Of a stretch of 64,000 bases of DNA, positions 22,301 through 34,502 are shown in pieces; position 1 is the first letter of the stretch, and each line of letters opens with the position of its first letter. The notes beneath the pieces are model-generated. The model did no database searches and had not been told where the DNA came from. It worked only from the letters and a program-made list of their open reading frames with translations. Position numbers and translations under genes: made by a program. The stretch comes from Diphasiastrum complanatum (taxonomy: Eukaryota; Streptophyta; Lycopodiopsida; Lycopodiales; Lycopodiaceae), in the NCBI GenBank assembly GCA_029204225.1, contig CM055095.1, positions 76,960,471 through 77,024,470 on the forward strand, read 5' to 3'.

Positions 22301-23121
22301 CTTAAAAAATGATATCAAGTACATGATAATCTAAGGTAGAATGTCAACATCTAAGCTTGTAATTTATCGGGAGGCCCCCCCAACTAGTGTTCTGAGAGCT
22401 TTCACATAAACTAGTAATTTACTATTATAAGGGCACTTAAAACAATAAAATGTATGCTATGTGCCAGTAGCATGACTACATAGCCATTAATGACACAAAC
22501 AATGTTGTAGGTCGTGTGTTTGACCCAGTGATTTGGCGTTCACAAAAGTCCTATTACCTAGAAAAATAAGAGTAGTTTGAGTAAACCTTTGAGCGATGTG
22601 ACATTTTGAATCCAAGCAATCTTTAAATATATTTTGTATGATGCTTCATATGGAACTCTATGCTTGTTCCTCTTTCAATTGGAATTTCTAATTTACATAG
22701 AGTAACAATTTTTGATGTCTAATGAAAGAATAAAGAAGTTATTACCAAAAAAATTGTCTTGAAATCCTTAGTATTTTTTGTCGAAGTGACATACATGAAG
22801 GGATAACTCATTTATGGTGTTTACAATGGTTTCTATGCGATTGTGCATAGCATTTGTTAATCTAAAAGTAGCTTAAAAAATATTTTCATGTGTTTATTAC
22901 ACTTATTAATAGATTGTTTTCTATCTTGTGCATAATAGTTCCATTTTCTTTTTTGGTATAATTGCCATGGTGGCATCTCTTCTGTGCGTTTAGTTGTTAC
23001 TTATTATAGTGAAACAAACAAGATTTTATCCTCATAAATCTTTCCTTTGAGTGTATTTCAAGAGAAAACTCCCTATGGATCTCACCTGCTTATAAGCAAT
23101 GACATAGCTGCCCTTTTTTTT
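19371..23121. other. Long non-coding region, no gene recognised
   Basis: About 3.7 kb of AT-rich sequence without convincing protein motifs. ORFs 20318-20503, 20535-20870 and 21214-21417 carry no recognisable domain. A small repeat 'CCACTTTGACGATAT' occurs at about 20726 and 20763. A possible short minus LTR fragment lies at about 20990-21056 ('GACTAAACTCGTTGAGATTTCTCACA'-like end). 22466-22545 has a faint tRNA-like box B ('GTGTTTGACCC') and could be a SINE remnant. Confidence 0.35.
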
Positions 23122-23830
23122 TTCTAGGCTGAACTCCGAATGGACATCCCAGGCTCCTCGTCAGTCTGTTTCCACATTTTGTCTGTTTCCACAGGTTCCC
23201 CTTGACATTTCCCACTGGTAAAAATAGACAACACATGAAACGAACCCGATTCGGAAGAACTGGACCATTGGACGAAAAACTACAAAATTGGTCCATTTCA
23301 TGTGCCCTAATTGCGTTCTCTCCAAGACAAAGAGCCATTTTGACCAAAAAATGTCCGAACCAAATGAAACTGGATTCATCCAGTCTGTATTGGACTCACA
23401 AACCTATCCACAGTACTCTGAATGATTCTTTAAAGTCCTTTTTTGGGCCGAACTTCAAATAGTGGTACAGGGCTACTTGCCAGTCTATTTCTTGTATTGT
23501 TTGTCCCCATAGGTTTTTCTCAATGTTGCCCACTAGTTGGAATAGACAGCATGGAAACGGACCTTGTTCAAAAAAATTTGGTGTTGGGGATGAAGAGTCA
23601 TTTTGAGCAAACAACATTAAAACTGAGCGAGACATGATCTGTCATGTCTGTATTAGTTTCACAAACCTGTGGACAATATTTTGGACGATTTTGAGCAAAT
23701 CTAACAAGTTCTTGGGACTCGACCGGACAGGTGTCCCTGAAGCCCTTTCTCAGGCCAAACTTGAACGAGGTGTTTCGGGCTACTCGTCAGTCTGTTATCA
23801 TCCTCGTCTATTCCCACATGTTTTCCTCGA
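23122..23830 (+). repeat. ~310-bp tandem repeat array, cut by an LTR
   Basis: Three units start at about 23122, 23441 and 23749. All show '(G/A)GGC(C/T)(G/A)AAC(T)', then 'GGCT(A/C)CT(C/T)G(T/C)CAGTCT', 'TGTCTGTTTCCACAGG'-like and 'TTGACATTTCCCACTGG'-like landmarks. Units 1 and 2 also share 'AGTCTGTATTGG/ATGTCTGTATTAG' and 'CACAAACCTATCCACAGTACT/CACAAACCTGTGGACAATATT'. The third unit stops after 82 bp where the LTR at 23831 begins. The array could extend beyond 23122 in decayed form. Confidence 0.7.
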
Positions 23831-24493
23831 TGTGAAAATTTGTCAACTAGTTTGAGTTGTATATGTTAAGCTTATTTGCTAATTTTGAGGCCAATATGCA
23901 TTTTAAACTTACAAATAGACTTTATAATGTTAATAAGGTCTAAGAATAGTGGATTTAATATATTTGGAAACTTAAGCAAGCTGATAGGGTCGAATTTGGA
24001 CCTACTCTAATTGGTTAGTAGAGATGCATTGAATCTAGTTATGTTAGATCTAGGGTTTGGAAGAGATCTAGAACCTTCCATAAGTTGATAACCTTGAGTA
24101 AGAGCATTTAAATAGGGCAAAGGGTTGTTATAAATAGTCTACAAGCGTGGGAGCATTTCATTGCTCTCATTCATTCTTATGGAAGATATCTCTTTGGGGT
24201 TCTACATCCATTTTTGCTTTTTGGTGATGATATAGTGCATTCTTGTGTATAGAATGCTATTTTTGTTGTATGTATGAGTTACCGCATGTGACTACTGTTG
24301 TTGTACATATGTTTTATGGATTGGAATAGTAAATTAACTTACATAAGTGATTTGACAAGTTCTTGTTGAGTTTACATCTTCTATGTGTAGTAAATGCAAT
24401 ATTTCTACATTGTTAATGAAGCTAGACGTGCGTTCCATTTTAGCCAAAGATCAAAGGGCATAATTAGGTCTTTGTGATTTGGTTTTTTTAACA
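23831..24493 (+). repeat. Copia 5' LTR (663 bp)
   Basis: Starts TGTGAAAATTTGTCAACTAG and ends TTTTTTTAACA immediately before a primer-binding site. Family landmarks are present: 'TTTTGAGGCCAATATGC', 'TGTATAGAATGC', 'CATTGTTAATGAAGC' and 'GCCAAAGATCAAAGG'. The copy at 60711-60857 is closest to it. Only a short stub of internal sequence follows, so the rest of the element is lost or unrecognisable. Confidence 0.8.
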
Positions 24494-24505
24494 TGGTATC
24501 AAAGA
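24494..24505 (+). promoter_or_regulatory. Primer-binding site, decayed tRNA-Met type
   Basis: TGGTATCAAAGA follows the LTR end directly; it is TGGTATCAGAGC with two changes. Confidence 0.75.
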
Positions 24506-26359
24506 TTTGTTGCAGGCTATATTTGGAGGAGAAGTTGTTGGATTTCTATACTCTCCATCCCTATCTCTCTGCTAATCTAGATCCATTCACTAGTCGCATA
24601 CTCTGAAGAAATACACTTGTAGAAATACAAATGAATCAATGACAATGTTTCTTTGATTGTTCATACACCTTCAACTATTCAGTCATCTTTGATTATTAGG
24701 CCATCTTCAATTGTTCGACCATTCTCGATAGTGCGACAATCTCAGGCCATCTTACAAGATTCAATTATTCGGTCATCCTCGAACAATCCGCCGCAATCTG
24801 ACTATCGTCGGATCAACAAGTACATTGAATCATGACAGGCACAAAACCTCTAACAGAATCAGATATTGTCCGAAGGTGACTACAAATAGCACATAGTGCC
24901 TTAATCCTAATTGTAAAGTACAAATTAAGCATTCTTTTAATTAGTTAACCATGTGTATATATATCAGTCCACACTGCCAGGGCAACCACACAGGAAACAA
25001 TTCTAAGAGCACCTCTCACCTTTGACCAAGGAGGTCCCTGAGGAAGAAGAGAAGGACGAGAATGAGAGTCAAGAAATACTAGCTAGGATAACAGATCGAA
25101 ATCATATGAGCCTCATGGTAAATCCTAAGTGAAGGAATGACCATGTAGGAGTTAGTGTGTGTAGGCATTTGTAATAAATGTAGTAGACCCCTCTTAAATA
25201 AAATAGAGTGAGCTACCTTTTGATGGTGACCTCTAGTGGAGGAACTAATTTCCCTTGTAATTTGTGAATTGTGGAATTGCCACTTAGGCTCCACATAGGC
25301 AACTCATTGGCTTATCTAAGAGCCTCCCTCTTTTGTGAGGGAGCTTTTACTTGTAATGTCATTCTCTTGAATTGAGTAGAGAAGATCTTCCACGAGTTGT
25401 GACATTCTTGAGCTTCACGTCCATCTCTTTGTGTGGCTTTGGAATTAGAGTAGATTTCTTGCTTTTTCATGATGTTTGTGAAAATAAAGTGGATCAATTT
25501 CTTGCTTTCTTGCTCTAGATTAGAATCAAGCTTTCAAGTAAACTAGATAGGTTGAAGTAGTGGCATAGATCTTGCAAATTCTTCTACTCTCCAATTCTCG
25601 ATGTTCTTGAGAAGTTCAAAAATTAAGAAATGGGCATTTCTTGATCCTTGCACTTCCTATGCTTGTTAATTAGTTTTTTGTTTTCTTGTTTTTCATTTCT
25701 ATTGATACTTTAGATTAATCTAAGATTCTTGAATGGTTTCCCAGTCGTTTTACAGTAGATAGAAGTTAGAACTGTATGGAGTTCATCTGAGTTGCATGCA
25801 GATCTTTAGATGGACGTCCTTGGCTTGCATGTTTCTTGATTTTATGAGTGCTTCTACAGTGAACGAGACCAGAGAATCCATTGACAAGCTGGATTTAAAA
25901 CCTATACTACAATGAGAATCAGATCTCTCTGTCTGATTTGGGCAATGTGCTAAGAAGATAACATAAAGTACGCCCAACAGCCTGATAACGGGCAGAAACA
26001 ACCTAAAACCAGAGAAAGAAATCATAAAGCGACATTTCATAGATCCTTAGTGATAGAATATGTGAACATTTGGCGCCATTACTACTAGTGCACACAAACC
26101 AATCCAAAATGCATTCTCTATGTGTCCCACATGGTCCTTGAGACTTCATGATCCACTTTCTCAACTAAGCCTGTCACTCTCATTTCGACCGAGTCTCTAG
26201 CTCAGCCCCTGACCAAGTCTTCAAGTTCCACACCTGGCTAAGTCCATGCACTTTCTCACTAGACAAAGCCGAGGCCCTACAACCACCTTAACCAAATATA
26301 AATACACATGTTTAATCTCAACCGACTCCTATACTTGCTTTCTCAAATGAGTCTTCTCA
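24506..26359. other. Mostly unassigned; includes a 24-bp repeat frame
   Basis: At 24660-24800 units of about 24 bp ('CAATTATTCGGTCATC(C/T)TCGA') give an in-frame peptide with 'SIIRSS'/'SIVRPF' repeats (24653-24835). The remainder shows no coding or structural signal I can name. Confidence 0.4.
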
Positions 26360-27092
26360 GTCAAATCTCAACCGATTCCCCTCTGTCAGACCTCGACCAA
26401 TTCCTCTCACTCCAATCTCGACCAAGTCCCCTCTGTCATATCTCAACCAAGTCTCCTCAGTCCAATCTCGACCAAGTCCCCTCTATCATATCTCGACCAA
26501 GTCCCCTCAGTCCAATCTCGACCAAGTCCCCTCAATACCCTCTGTCAGATCTTGATCGAGTCCCCTCAGTCAGATCTCGACCGAGTCCCCTTTGTCACAG
26601 ATCTTGACTGAGTCCCCTCAGTCAAATCTTGACCGAGTCCCCTCAATTAGATCTTGACCAAGTCTCCTCTGTCAGATCTTGACCAAGTCCCCTCAGTCCA
26701 ATCTCGATCGAGTCCGTTGCTCCGTCAGTGAGCCCCCTAAGTCCGTGAGTCTTCTCCGTCCAATCTTGACCGAGTGCTCTCAGTCTCATCTCAACCGAGC
26801 CTTGAACTTGTAATCTCAATCGCTCTTGCTCTCAAGTCTCGATTGAGTCCTGACTTAACATCTCAACTGACTTAATGTCTCGATCGAGTCTTGACTTACC
26901 ATCTCGACCGAGTCCAGACCTTCAAATCTCAACCAAATCCAAATTTCCAAATCTCGACCGAGTCCTTACGTTGAAATCTCAACCGAGTCCAGAGATTGAA
27001 ATCTTGACCGAGTCCAGAGATCGAAATCTCGACCGACGAGTCCAGAGATCAAAATCTCAACCGAGTCTAGAAATAAAAATCTCAACCGGATC
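26360..27092 (+). repeat. 25-bp minisatellite
   Basis: A first block (about 26360-26740) repeats 'TCAGATCTCGACCGAGTCCCC' plus four variable bases, period 25, about 14 units. A second block (about 26850-27092) repeats 'AAATCTCGACCGAGTCCAGA' plus about five bases, same period. The core 'ATCTCGACCGAGTCC' is common to both. The Ser/Pro/Leu-rich ORFs over it (26308-26607, 26875-27117) follow from the repeat. Confidence 0.85.
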
Positions 27093-27190
27093 GACTCATT
27101 TTTTGACCCTTCGTTAATTTTTTGACCCTTCATTGATTTTTTGACCCTTTGTTATTTTTTCAATTCTTCGTTAAATTCTTCGACCCCTTC
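27093..27190 (+). repeat. 20-bp tandem repeat next to the minisatellite
   Basis: Units of 'TTTTTTGACCCTTCGTTAAT' follow directly after the 25-bp array: three clear copies and two decayed ones, ending near 'TTCGACCCC'. Confidence 0.75.
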
Positions 27191-28406
27191 ATAGTTCCGA
27201 CCCTATTCACATTTGCGACACACTTCTAAATTCCATTTTTCCAACCCAATACATTATTCCTACCCAAAAAAATAAAACAAAACAAAACAAATGCCACCTA
27301 GCACAACACCACCAGAATAGTCCAGCCCTTCCACATGGATCGTCATTACGATCCCAATTCCGTAGAAGACTATCCACCCGAGATGGTATTGAGGATCCCA
27401 GAGAACAAAGAGCACACATAAAGATATTTGATTTTGACAGTTCTCATATTGAACATATTTTATTTATGATTAGAGCATTCGACTTATCGACCAGATCGAT
27501 TTATCGTTTTGTGCACCTGATTAGGTTTGTCAGACAAGTATAACTCTGTTGCTCAGTAAAACTGACACAGAAAACTTACAAATGTCTCAGCACAAACTAG
27601 ATGTGATCCGACAATCTGTCCTCAACAACTGATCATCATTGCTCATTCAACTAATCGATCAACCACAAGTCTAAATTGCACGAGTATCCATAAGCAAGAT
27701 TTAGAGTATCAACAATGATTTCGAATGTCGTTATCACAATTAAGTTTCGAACAACTGATTAGTTCAATTACACATGCAATCAAACAAGCAATGAGTTTTA
27801 AGAAAATCTTTAGTAATGAATTTACAGTTGCGGTCTTGTGACAATATCACGACAAAAGAATTGTCTGACCAGAGTTATCAAACACAGGCACATCTGAAAG
27901 TCGAGACTTACCAACCATTGGAAACAGAAGTACTCAACAAGCAAATAGTTTGTGGAAGCGAAGAGCAAGAAAAACTTGAAGTCTCAACTCTCTCCTTGTT
28001 TTTCTGAAAAACTCAGTAATTACATTGAAGCATCTGTGGAGTACATATAGGGAGCGAGTGCAAAAGTGCGTAACTCTTTAGCAACTGATATGTCTCTTCT
28101 TATATAATTTAATTAGCTAATTCTATCCAATAAAAAAATTACAAGTGCTCAATTCCTAGATGGCATCCTTGTCACGCAACTTTGTTCCAATGAGAAGCAA
28201 GCACGTCAAAGGTTGCAACATTGGCATGGGGTGCGAACCATCTGAATCATCAAGAATATACTTCTTTTAGGGCTGGCCTTCTTCTTAAGGATTATGTCAT
28301 TTCATAACTGCCCTTCGGGTAGTGACGCTTCCTTTAGATTCATTTATTCGGGTATACTTTCCTTTGATGTATCGTTGCATAACTTGTCATTGCCGTGTGG
28401 ATTAGA
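27191..28406. other. Unassigned region
   Basis: No retroelement motif or repeat recognised. ORFs 27207-27419 (minus) and 27816-28007 (plus) have no identifiable domain. Confidence 0.35.
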
Positions 28407-31018
28407 TATTTCTTCATATTCAGTGCTCATCTTCACCAATTGAGTAGGTTGATTGGGGTTTTGCATCACATAATATAATTCAAGAAAAAAATACATGTAA
28501 TAGATATCCCCCTCTCAAAAGGGAAGTGTCCTCGCGAACAATCGACATCAGCAACAATTTATAAAAACTTCAAAGATATTTTTTCAAGCATTCCATGATG
28601 GATCTCGAACATGCATAAATATATAACGAGCCTTTAAATTGAATATATACAATATGTACATATCAGTCTAGAGCATTTTGAAGCCTCTACGAGAGCTTCT
28701 CATCTATTTATATCTGTCTTTGTATTATTCTCTGCTTTGCCTCATAGTATTGTCCGATGATTCGATTTTTGAACTCAGCTAAGTGTGTCTTTAAAAAAAG
28801 ATCCATTGTAGACAACTGCTACAATAACATTATCTGCGAGCATTCCCTTTCTGGGTATAATCTTATTCAGCAGCTCGGCATTAATTTTGACGAATGAACC
28901 CTCCAAATACATGCTCTGCATAGTTGTAAGCACTTGTGCAATAAAATTGCCAAGGCCATTTACTGAATAGGTAAAAACTTCATGTAGTCTTTATGACTCT
29001 TTTGTCTCTGCAGCAAGAAATGGCATTCTCATAATGTGTGGGATAGTTATCCTCCCAGGCGATGTATATTGTCCATAAGTTTGGGTAGGATACATCCACA
29101 TCTTGAAACAAGTTCTCTTTGTCGAACCTTGCAAAATCGGGCTCTTCCGCAGGCTTATACAAATCAATTGGCAGTGTCATTGCCAATAATCAATTTGCCC
29201 TTGACAATAGTTAAAAAATTCCATTTCTTTCTATTTTAAATAATCTAATCATATAATAAAATACATCCTACGTATAATCCTACATTGCCGAAAGGAATTA
29301 CAAAAAATTTTCCTTGCAAAATTGCCCAACAGAGGCACCCTTTCTACTCTTGATCGAACCTATTCCAAAGTCATGTTTCTCCTAAGGGGTTTCCCAATCT
29401 ACCCATGTATAACCCATTACACCTGGCAAAAACGAATAATCCACATGCCATTGCAACTCAGAAATGAATTGCAGTGACAGCCAAATACGAATTTTAATAG
29501 CAAAAATTTTGAATTCTTTCGCAAGTACCTTGTTTGTCTTCTTTGACTTGGTCGAGCGGGTTTGCTTGGCTTTTTGGGTATTGACTGGGTCTGCCTTAGC
29601 CTCGAGCTCCTTTGCATAGATGACATCATTCATCTGGGCTTGCAAGGCTTCGAGCTCCCTCTTCAGCCGGTCATTCTCAGCTACGGAGCTGCGAAATTCC
29701 TCGTGGGCCTCCACTGTTGACTAGCTGAAAACTTTCGTACTGTTGGGTTCGCTTGTCTGCGCTTGTTTTCCCTTCCAAAGCATCGATATCTCGGCCATAA
29801 GTTGTTCAATGTTTTTCACTGCCTGAGTGTATTGGTCATGTGCCTCTACACTAGGACATCTAGTTTCGGAAAGCTCGATCAGTTCTTCTTCATTCCTGTA
29901 TCTTTCTTGGTACAAAGGTTGAAGGAGTTCCATTCTGAATGCTTCCTAAAGTGTTGCTTGTGCTTGCTTCCACTTAACTGCATCAACTTTGATAATTCCT
30001 GAGTCGTTGCAGCACTAGAGCATATTTTCTACACTTATTCTTGTCAGCTTTTCTGAATCAAGCTGCTATTGTAGGTCTTCAATCGTTTTTACTAGAAATC
30101 TACCTTATTCGTAAGAGCAATTCGGTCTGAATCGAATATAGATATCTGCTTCTTTGCAGAGTTATTTCTTCCTTGCTCTTGTCCAATTCGGGATGAAGAG
30201 ACAATGAATAATCATGTGCATTTGAAAGAGGGATCTCAAACTTCCCATGGCATTGAGCTGAGACAAGAGCTTGGTCATCTTCTTCTTCAAATCTTCATTT
30301 TACCCCTGCATTTTGGCAATCTTCTGGTTATAACCCTGGCTCATGACATCTGTATTTCGAATATATAATATTATTTGCCAAGCCTCATGAGTTACGGTCG
30401 ACAACTAGTCCAGTGTGTCTTGCTCTGGCGTCTGGTCTCGTTGCACTATGTCAATCTGAATATCAGACGTGTCATTGACAATGTGGTGGTGGTGTTTACA
30501 GCAGCAACAGTAGAGGGTTGGGTGGATTCAACATGAGCTCGTTCAAACCTATAGTTTGCAACATCCTGGTTGTCATCATCCACCATGTCTGTGTCTGCCA
30601 TAGCAGCATCTGTAGCAACATTTGAAGATATGAGTCTTGAGTCTTGTACAACCTGACTCGGGTCTACATCAGCAACTTGACCATCAAATGTGTCATCGAT
30701 GATCACCATGCTATCTTGCGATGGAGCTGCAAGTGTTGGTTTTCTCTTCGTGGGCAGCAACAACTCCCCTGAAATCAAAATGTTGTAGTGCAAGCACAGA
30801 CGGGAGATGTGCGCGGCATTGAAAGCAATGGCTTCTACATTGTCAATGTGCTAGATGTGTTGACATTCATAATCAAAGAATAAAGGGACCTAATTGGATC
30901 TTCGTTATTCATATTTCTTCACAATTTTTTTTATATTCGGTGCTTATCTTCATCAATATAGTAGCTTGATTGGGGTTTTGCATCACAAAATAATAATTTA
31001 AGAAAAATATGCATGTAA
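28407..31018 (-). mobile_element. Possible non-autonomous LTR element with coiled-coil ORF, minus strand
   Basis: Direct repeats of about 100 bp lie at 28407-28507 and 30912-31018; both contain 'TTGATTGGGGTTTTGCATCACA' and end 'CATGTAATAG'. Next to the left copy the minus strand has a polypurine-tract-like TTTTGAGAGGGGGA (28508-28522), as expected upstream of a 3' LTR; in one frame it reads 'REDTSLLRGG', typical of Gypsy pol ends. Between the repeats the minus strand holds broken frames. These are an acidic segment (30446-30880), a Glu/Lys-rich probable coiled coil ('RLKRELEALQAQMNDVIYAK', 29382-29933) and 28980-29186. No pol domain was seen. Confidence 0.45.
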
Positions 31019-32108
31019 TAGGGTATTACAACTATAAACCAAGCACTTCATATTCTAATGTCTACTTCAAGACAATGCAACATTCTTTTATAGTTATCAC
31101 TTTGAATGTGGATGACACACTGCTTTTTAGCAACAATATCGATTTAATAAAAGATGCTAAATCAATGTTTTCATCAGAATTCGATATGACAGATCTAGGC
31201 AAAGCTCATTACTGTCTAGATATTCAAATCCAAAAAGACAGAAAGCGGAAGTTGATCTATATTACTCAACAAAGATACATTCGCAATATGTTGATCAGAT
31301 ATAATTTAATGAATTGAAAATTGGCTCACTCACCAATGGACCCAGGACTCAAATTGTCGAAGGACCAATGTCCTCAGAAAATCGAAGAGAAGGAGTAGAT
31401 GCATGAGTATCCTTATCATTCGATAATAGGTTCTCTTATGTATGTAATGATCTGTACCATACCAGATCAGACATAGCTTTTGCAATCAGTTCCTTAAGTC
31501 AGTTCATGACTAAATCTGGTATTACACATTAAAAAGCTCTTATCAGAGTTATGAGATACATTTGAACTACTATGAACTTATGCATTGTTATGGAGCAGTC
31601 GACAACAACAAACTCAATATTCTTAGTAGTTATTCAGATGCAAGTTGAGCAGGAGATGTAGACACTTATAAATCCACATCTGGATTTACATTCTTTCTCA
31701 ACAATGGTCCTCTTTCATGGAACAATTGCATGCAAACTTTAATAGCTCTATTTTCTACTAAATTAGAGTATATCATAGCCTCTCAAGCTACAGGAAACAA
31801 CATGGTTGAGAAACTTACTTTCAGATGTTTGTCTGAAACAATATGCTCCGACAATTTTATTTTGTGATAATCAAAGTGCCATTGCTTTATCAACCAACTT
31901 AGATTTCATTCTAGGAGTAAGCACATTGAAATAAGTATCACTATGTCATAAGCAAAGTTCTCGACAAAGAGATAAACTTGCAGTACTGTCGAACGCAAGA
32001 CATGAGAGCTGATATTTTTACTAAGGCACTAAGCTTGGACACACACAAAATCTTGTGCAGAACTAAGTTTAAAGGTCAAGGCATTTATGGATTCAGATTA
32101 AGAGGGAG
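31009..32108 (+). pseudogene. pol: Copia reverse transcriptase end and RNase H
   Basis: 'VITLNVDDTLLFSNNIDLIK' contains the RT catalytic motif as NVDD (normally YVDD). It is followed by 'FDMTDLGKAHYCLDIQIQKD', 'LIYITQQRYIRNMLIRYNLM', 'SIIGSLMYVMICTIPD' and, after many stops, 'DMRADIFTKALSLDTHKILC'. Gag, protease, integrase and most of RT are missing. It belongs to a Copia lineage distinct from the others here. A polypurine tract (TTAAGAGGGAG, 32098-32108) and a 3' LTR follow. Confidence 0.85.
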
Positions 32109-33057
32109 TGTTGGATTGTTCTACTATCGAGAGTGATCCATCTGAATAATCGATGTTTACTCTACGTCCAATCATTCATTCAGTTTTGCAGTTTATTCAT
32201 GTTTCTACACAGTCTACAGAAATACTCAAAAATCTTCGAACATGTGGATCTAACATATTGGACGACTTCAACGAACTATCGTAGAAGTCGAAGACATCGA
32301 AGAAAGACAATTATTGTTTTCGCTTATAATGAAGCTTACGACTTGCCCTAACTGCTTTGCAAGTAAATTTATGGGAAGGCCTGACTGGATGGATGACAAC
32401 ACATTATGGCTAACTCTGCCAAATGCGACCTACGACTTAATTAAGCTGCCCTAATTGGATAAGCTTTAACTACTTTAGTATAAATATCTAATTAGAGAAG
32501 AAAAACACATAGAAAAATTAGATAAGAAGGACTCGTAGAGTTCTATTAGTGTTTTGTTTTGAGTATTGCTATGTAGCACTTACTGCTTATTAGCGGAAGT
32601 GCATCAGATAGAGTTATCAGTTACTCAGAGATAATTTAAAGTATGCGGTTTCATCCGCTAGTGTTTTTGTGCTCTCATCATCTGACTTTGTACATGCTAC
32701 TTATTGAATCGATCCATCTTCTTATTGCGTTCAGTATCATTTGATAATGTATGCATCTCTGTAGTTATTAGTAACTGATAAATCTCTTATTGTTTCATCT
32801 AATCTATTAAATACTTCAATACTACAATATTCTAAACATCAATTTACTCAGTAATTGTTTGGCTACAAGATCACTTTGGTACTAATGATTTCAAAGTTAG
32901 TTGCTAAGAGATCAAATGTGACCATTGACATGATAGCTTTGTTTGATTATTGATAGGCGTAGTCGTACATCAGAAGAAGGATCATTCCGTTGCACTTGAT
33001 TGATCGTCGATAGACTTTGACTTATTGATTTTTCCTCTTCCCTTCCTTCTTCCAACA
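32109..33057 (+). repeat. Copia 3' LTR (949 bp, 7-bp terminal inverted repeats)
   Basis: Starts TGTTGGATTGTTC directly after the polypurine tract and ends CTTCTTCCAACA. TGTTGGA/TCCAACA is a perfect 7-bp inverted repeat. A TATA-like TATAAATATC lies at about 32481, as expected for an LTR promoter. The right flank begins TTTAT; the target duplication cannot be tested because the 5' LTR is missing. Confidence 0.8.
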
Positions 33058-33421
33058 TTTATGCATTTGTTACATTGAAACAAAGTAGTCATTTTGATGC
33101 TCAATGAATGTCGAGTTATCTACTAGTTGTCTATCTGGTGAGGGTGTATTCTTATGGTGGCAGTTAAATTTTCTCAAGTTGATGCTCATTGATGTCAACA
33201 TTACAAGCATGTGCTTGTAAGTGTCTGATGGGATGCTAGCCTAGCTAAATGCCAATCTTACTCCTACTCACCTAAATAAATCTTCTGAGTACTCCTGTAC
33301 AATGTAAATATCCACTCCCTACAACAGTCTAAAAAAATGAAGTATTATTCGAGATAGTTTGCAGTTTGTTGGGAACTTAGTGGGTCATTCCACAAAAATA
33401 TAGTACAACTAGGCTTACTAT
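33058..33421. other. Unassigned gap
   Basis: Sequence between the 949-bp LTR and the next Copia fragment. No motif recognised. Confidence 0.35.
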
Positions 33422-33777
33422 GTGGGCCCCACCACACTTTATGTACCCAAATTAACAAAGAATTCGTTGTCTATCAGCAAGATCACAGATCAAGACTATA
33501 GAGCTTTATTTAAGTCTAGAAAATGTACCACCTTGAATGAAGAATCTAATGAAATCCTCTTTGCAAATAGAGAAGATAATTTGTATATCTCGAGTCATGA
33601 ATATGCACTTTTTTTGACAACTGTGATTAATTTCAATGCCCAATTATGGCATCAAAGATTAGGACATTTAAACATGAGAGCTATCTTGTACATGCATCAC
33701 AATAGTGTGGTCAAGGACTTGACCTTAAATGCTACCTCCATAGACACTTGAACTGTTTATGAGATGTGCTTACTAGG
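33422..33777 (+). pseudogene. pol: Copia protease end and GAG-pre-integrase fragment
   Basis: 'TTLYVPKLTKNSLSISKITD', 'LWHQRLGHLNMRAI' and, after a stop, 'TVYEMCLLG' (the second half of the HHCC zinc-binding region). It stops abruptly at 33777 where an LTR starts. The missing integrase, RT and RNase H could be represented by the RNase H fragment at 42394-42960. Confidence 0.8.
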
Positions 33778-34502
33778 TGTGAAAATTGTCAACATTTCCT
33801 TGACTAGTTTTAGGCCAAATTTGGTAATTTTGGCACATAGTTTTGGATCATAGTTTTGGATCTAACCTTTTACATGTGTGGAAGAGGTCTAGATACTTTT
33901 ATTTTAGTATATATTCCATATTGAATAAGTTTCAAACTTCAGGACCTTCGAAATGACACCAAAATCATGTCATTTGGACATATAGGCCAAAATTGGCTAT
34001 TTTAGGCTAGTGGTGCCCTAAAATTGGGTCCTAAGTTCTAGAGAGAGGAGAAAGAATCATCTCTCTCACCTATATTAGGCTGAATTTCGTGGAGAAATAG
34101 GTTGAAGAAACTTTTGTATTGTTTCATTGAGATCAATAGATCGTTGTCATTGTTTCTTCCTCCATTGTGAGCATTGTTGTTCGTATTGTCTTCAAGCACT
34201 TGTGTATGATCTTAGATGCTTTCCAAAAGTGGTAGGCTATTGTTGTAGGGCTGGTATGCTACATTTTTTGGCCACCTTGGAATAGTTTCTTGATTTCTTA
34301 GAATGCTTGTTCAAGTTCTTGTGCATCAAAGGTAGCATTAGGATGCTTTGCCATTTCTAGATTTTGTAGCTTGTTGTGCAAAGATGGGATCTTAGATCCA
34401 TTCAAGATCCACTTTTTTCATGATTATGCATTGCATTGTTGATCAAATCTTACTAACCTTTGTTTGTTGAGTTGAACTTGTGGATCAAAAGCATTTTTGA
34501 GG
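33778..34502 (+). repeat. Copia LTR, second sub-family, plus orientation
   Basis: Starts TGTGAAAATTGTCAACATTTCC. About 510 bp of it recur in inverted orientation at 41885-42393. A degenerate primer-binding site (AAGATCAGAGGC, about 34509-34520) and a 21-bp tandem repeat in the leader precede the gag at 35374, so this is probably that element's 5' LTR. The 3' limit is approximate. Confidence 0.65.

Noticed and set aside
22466-22545. Possible second tRNA-like/SINE head
   Set aside because: Only a box B-like GTGTTTGACCC is visible; box A and stem pairing are not convincing.
26308-26607. 99-aa Ser/Pro-rich repetitive protein
   Set aside because: The frame follows from the 25-bp minisatellite and is not maintained across unit-length changes.
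26360-27092. CRISPR-like array
   Set aside because: Units are contiguous 25-bp repeats without unique spacers, in a eukaryotic context.
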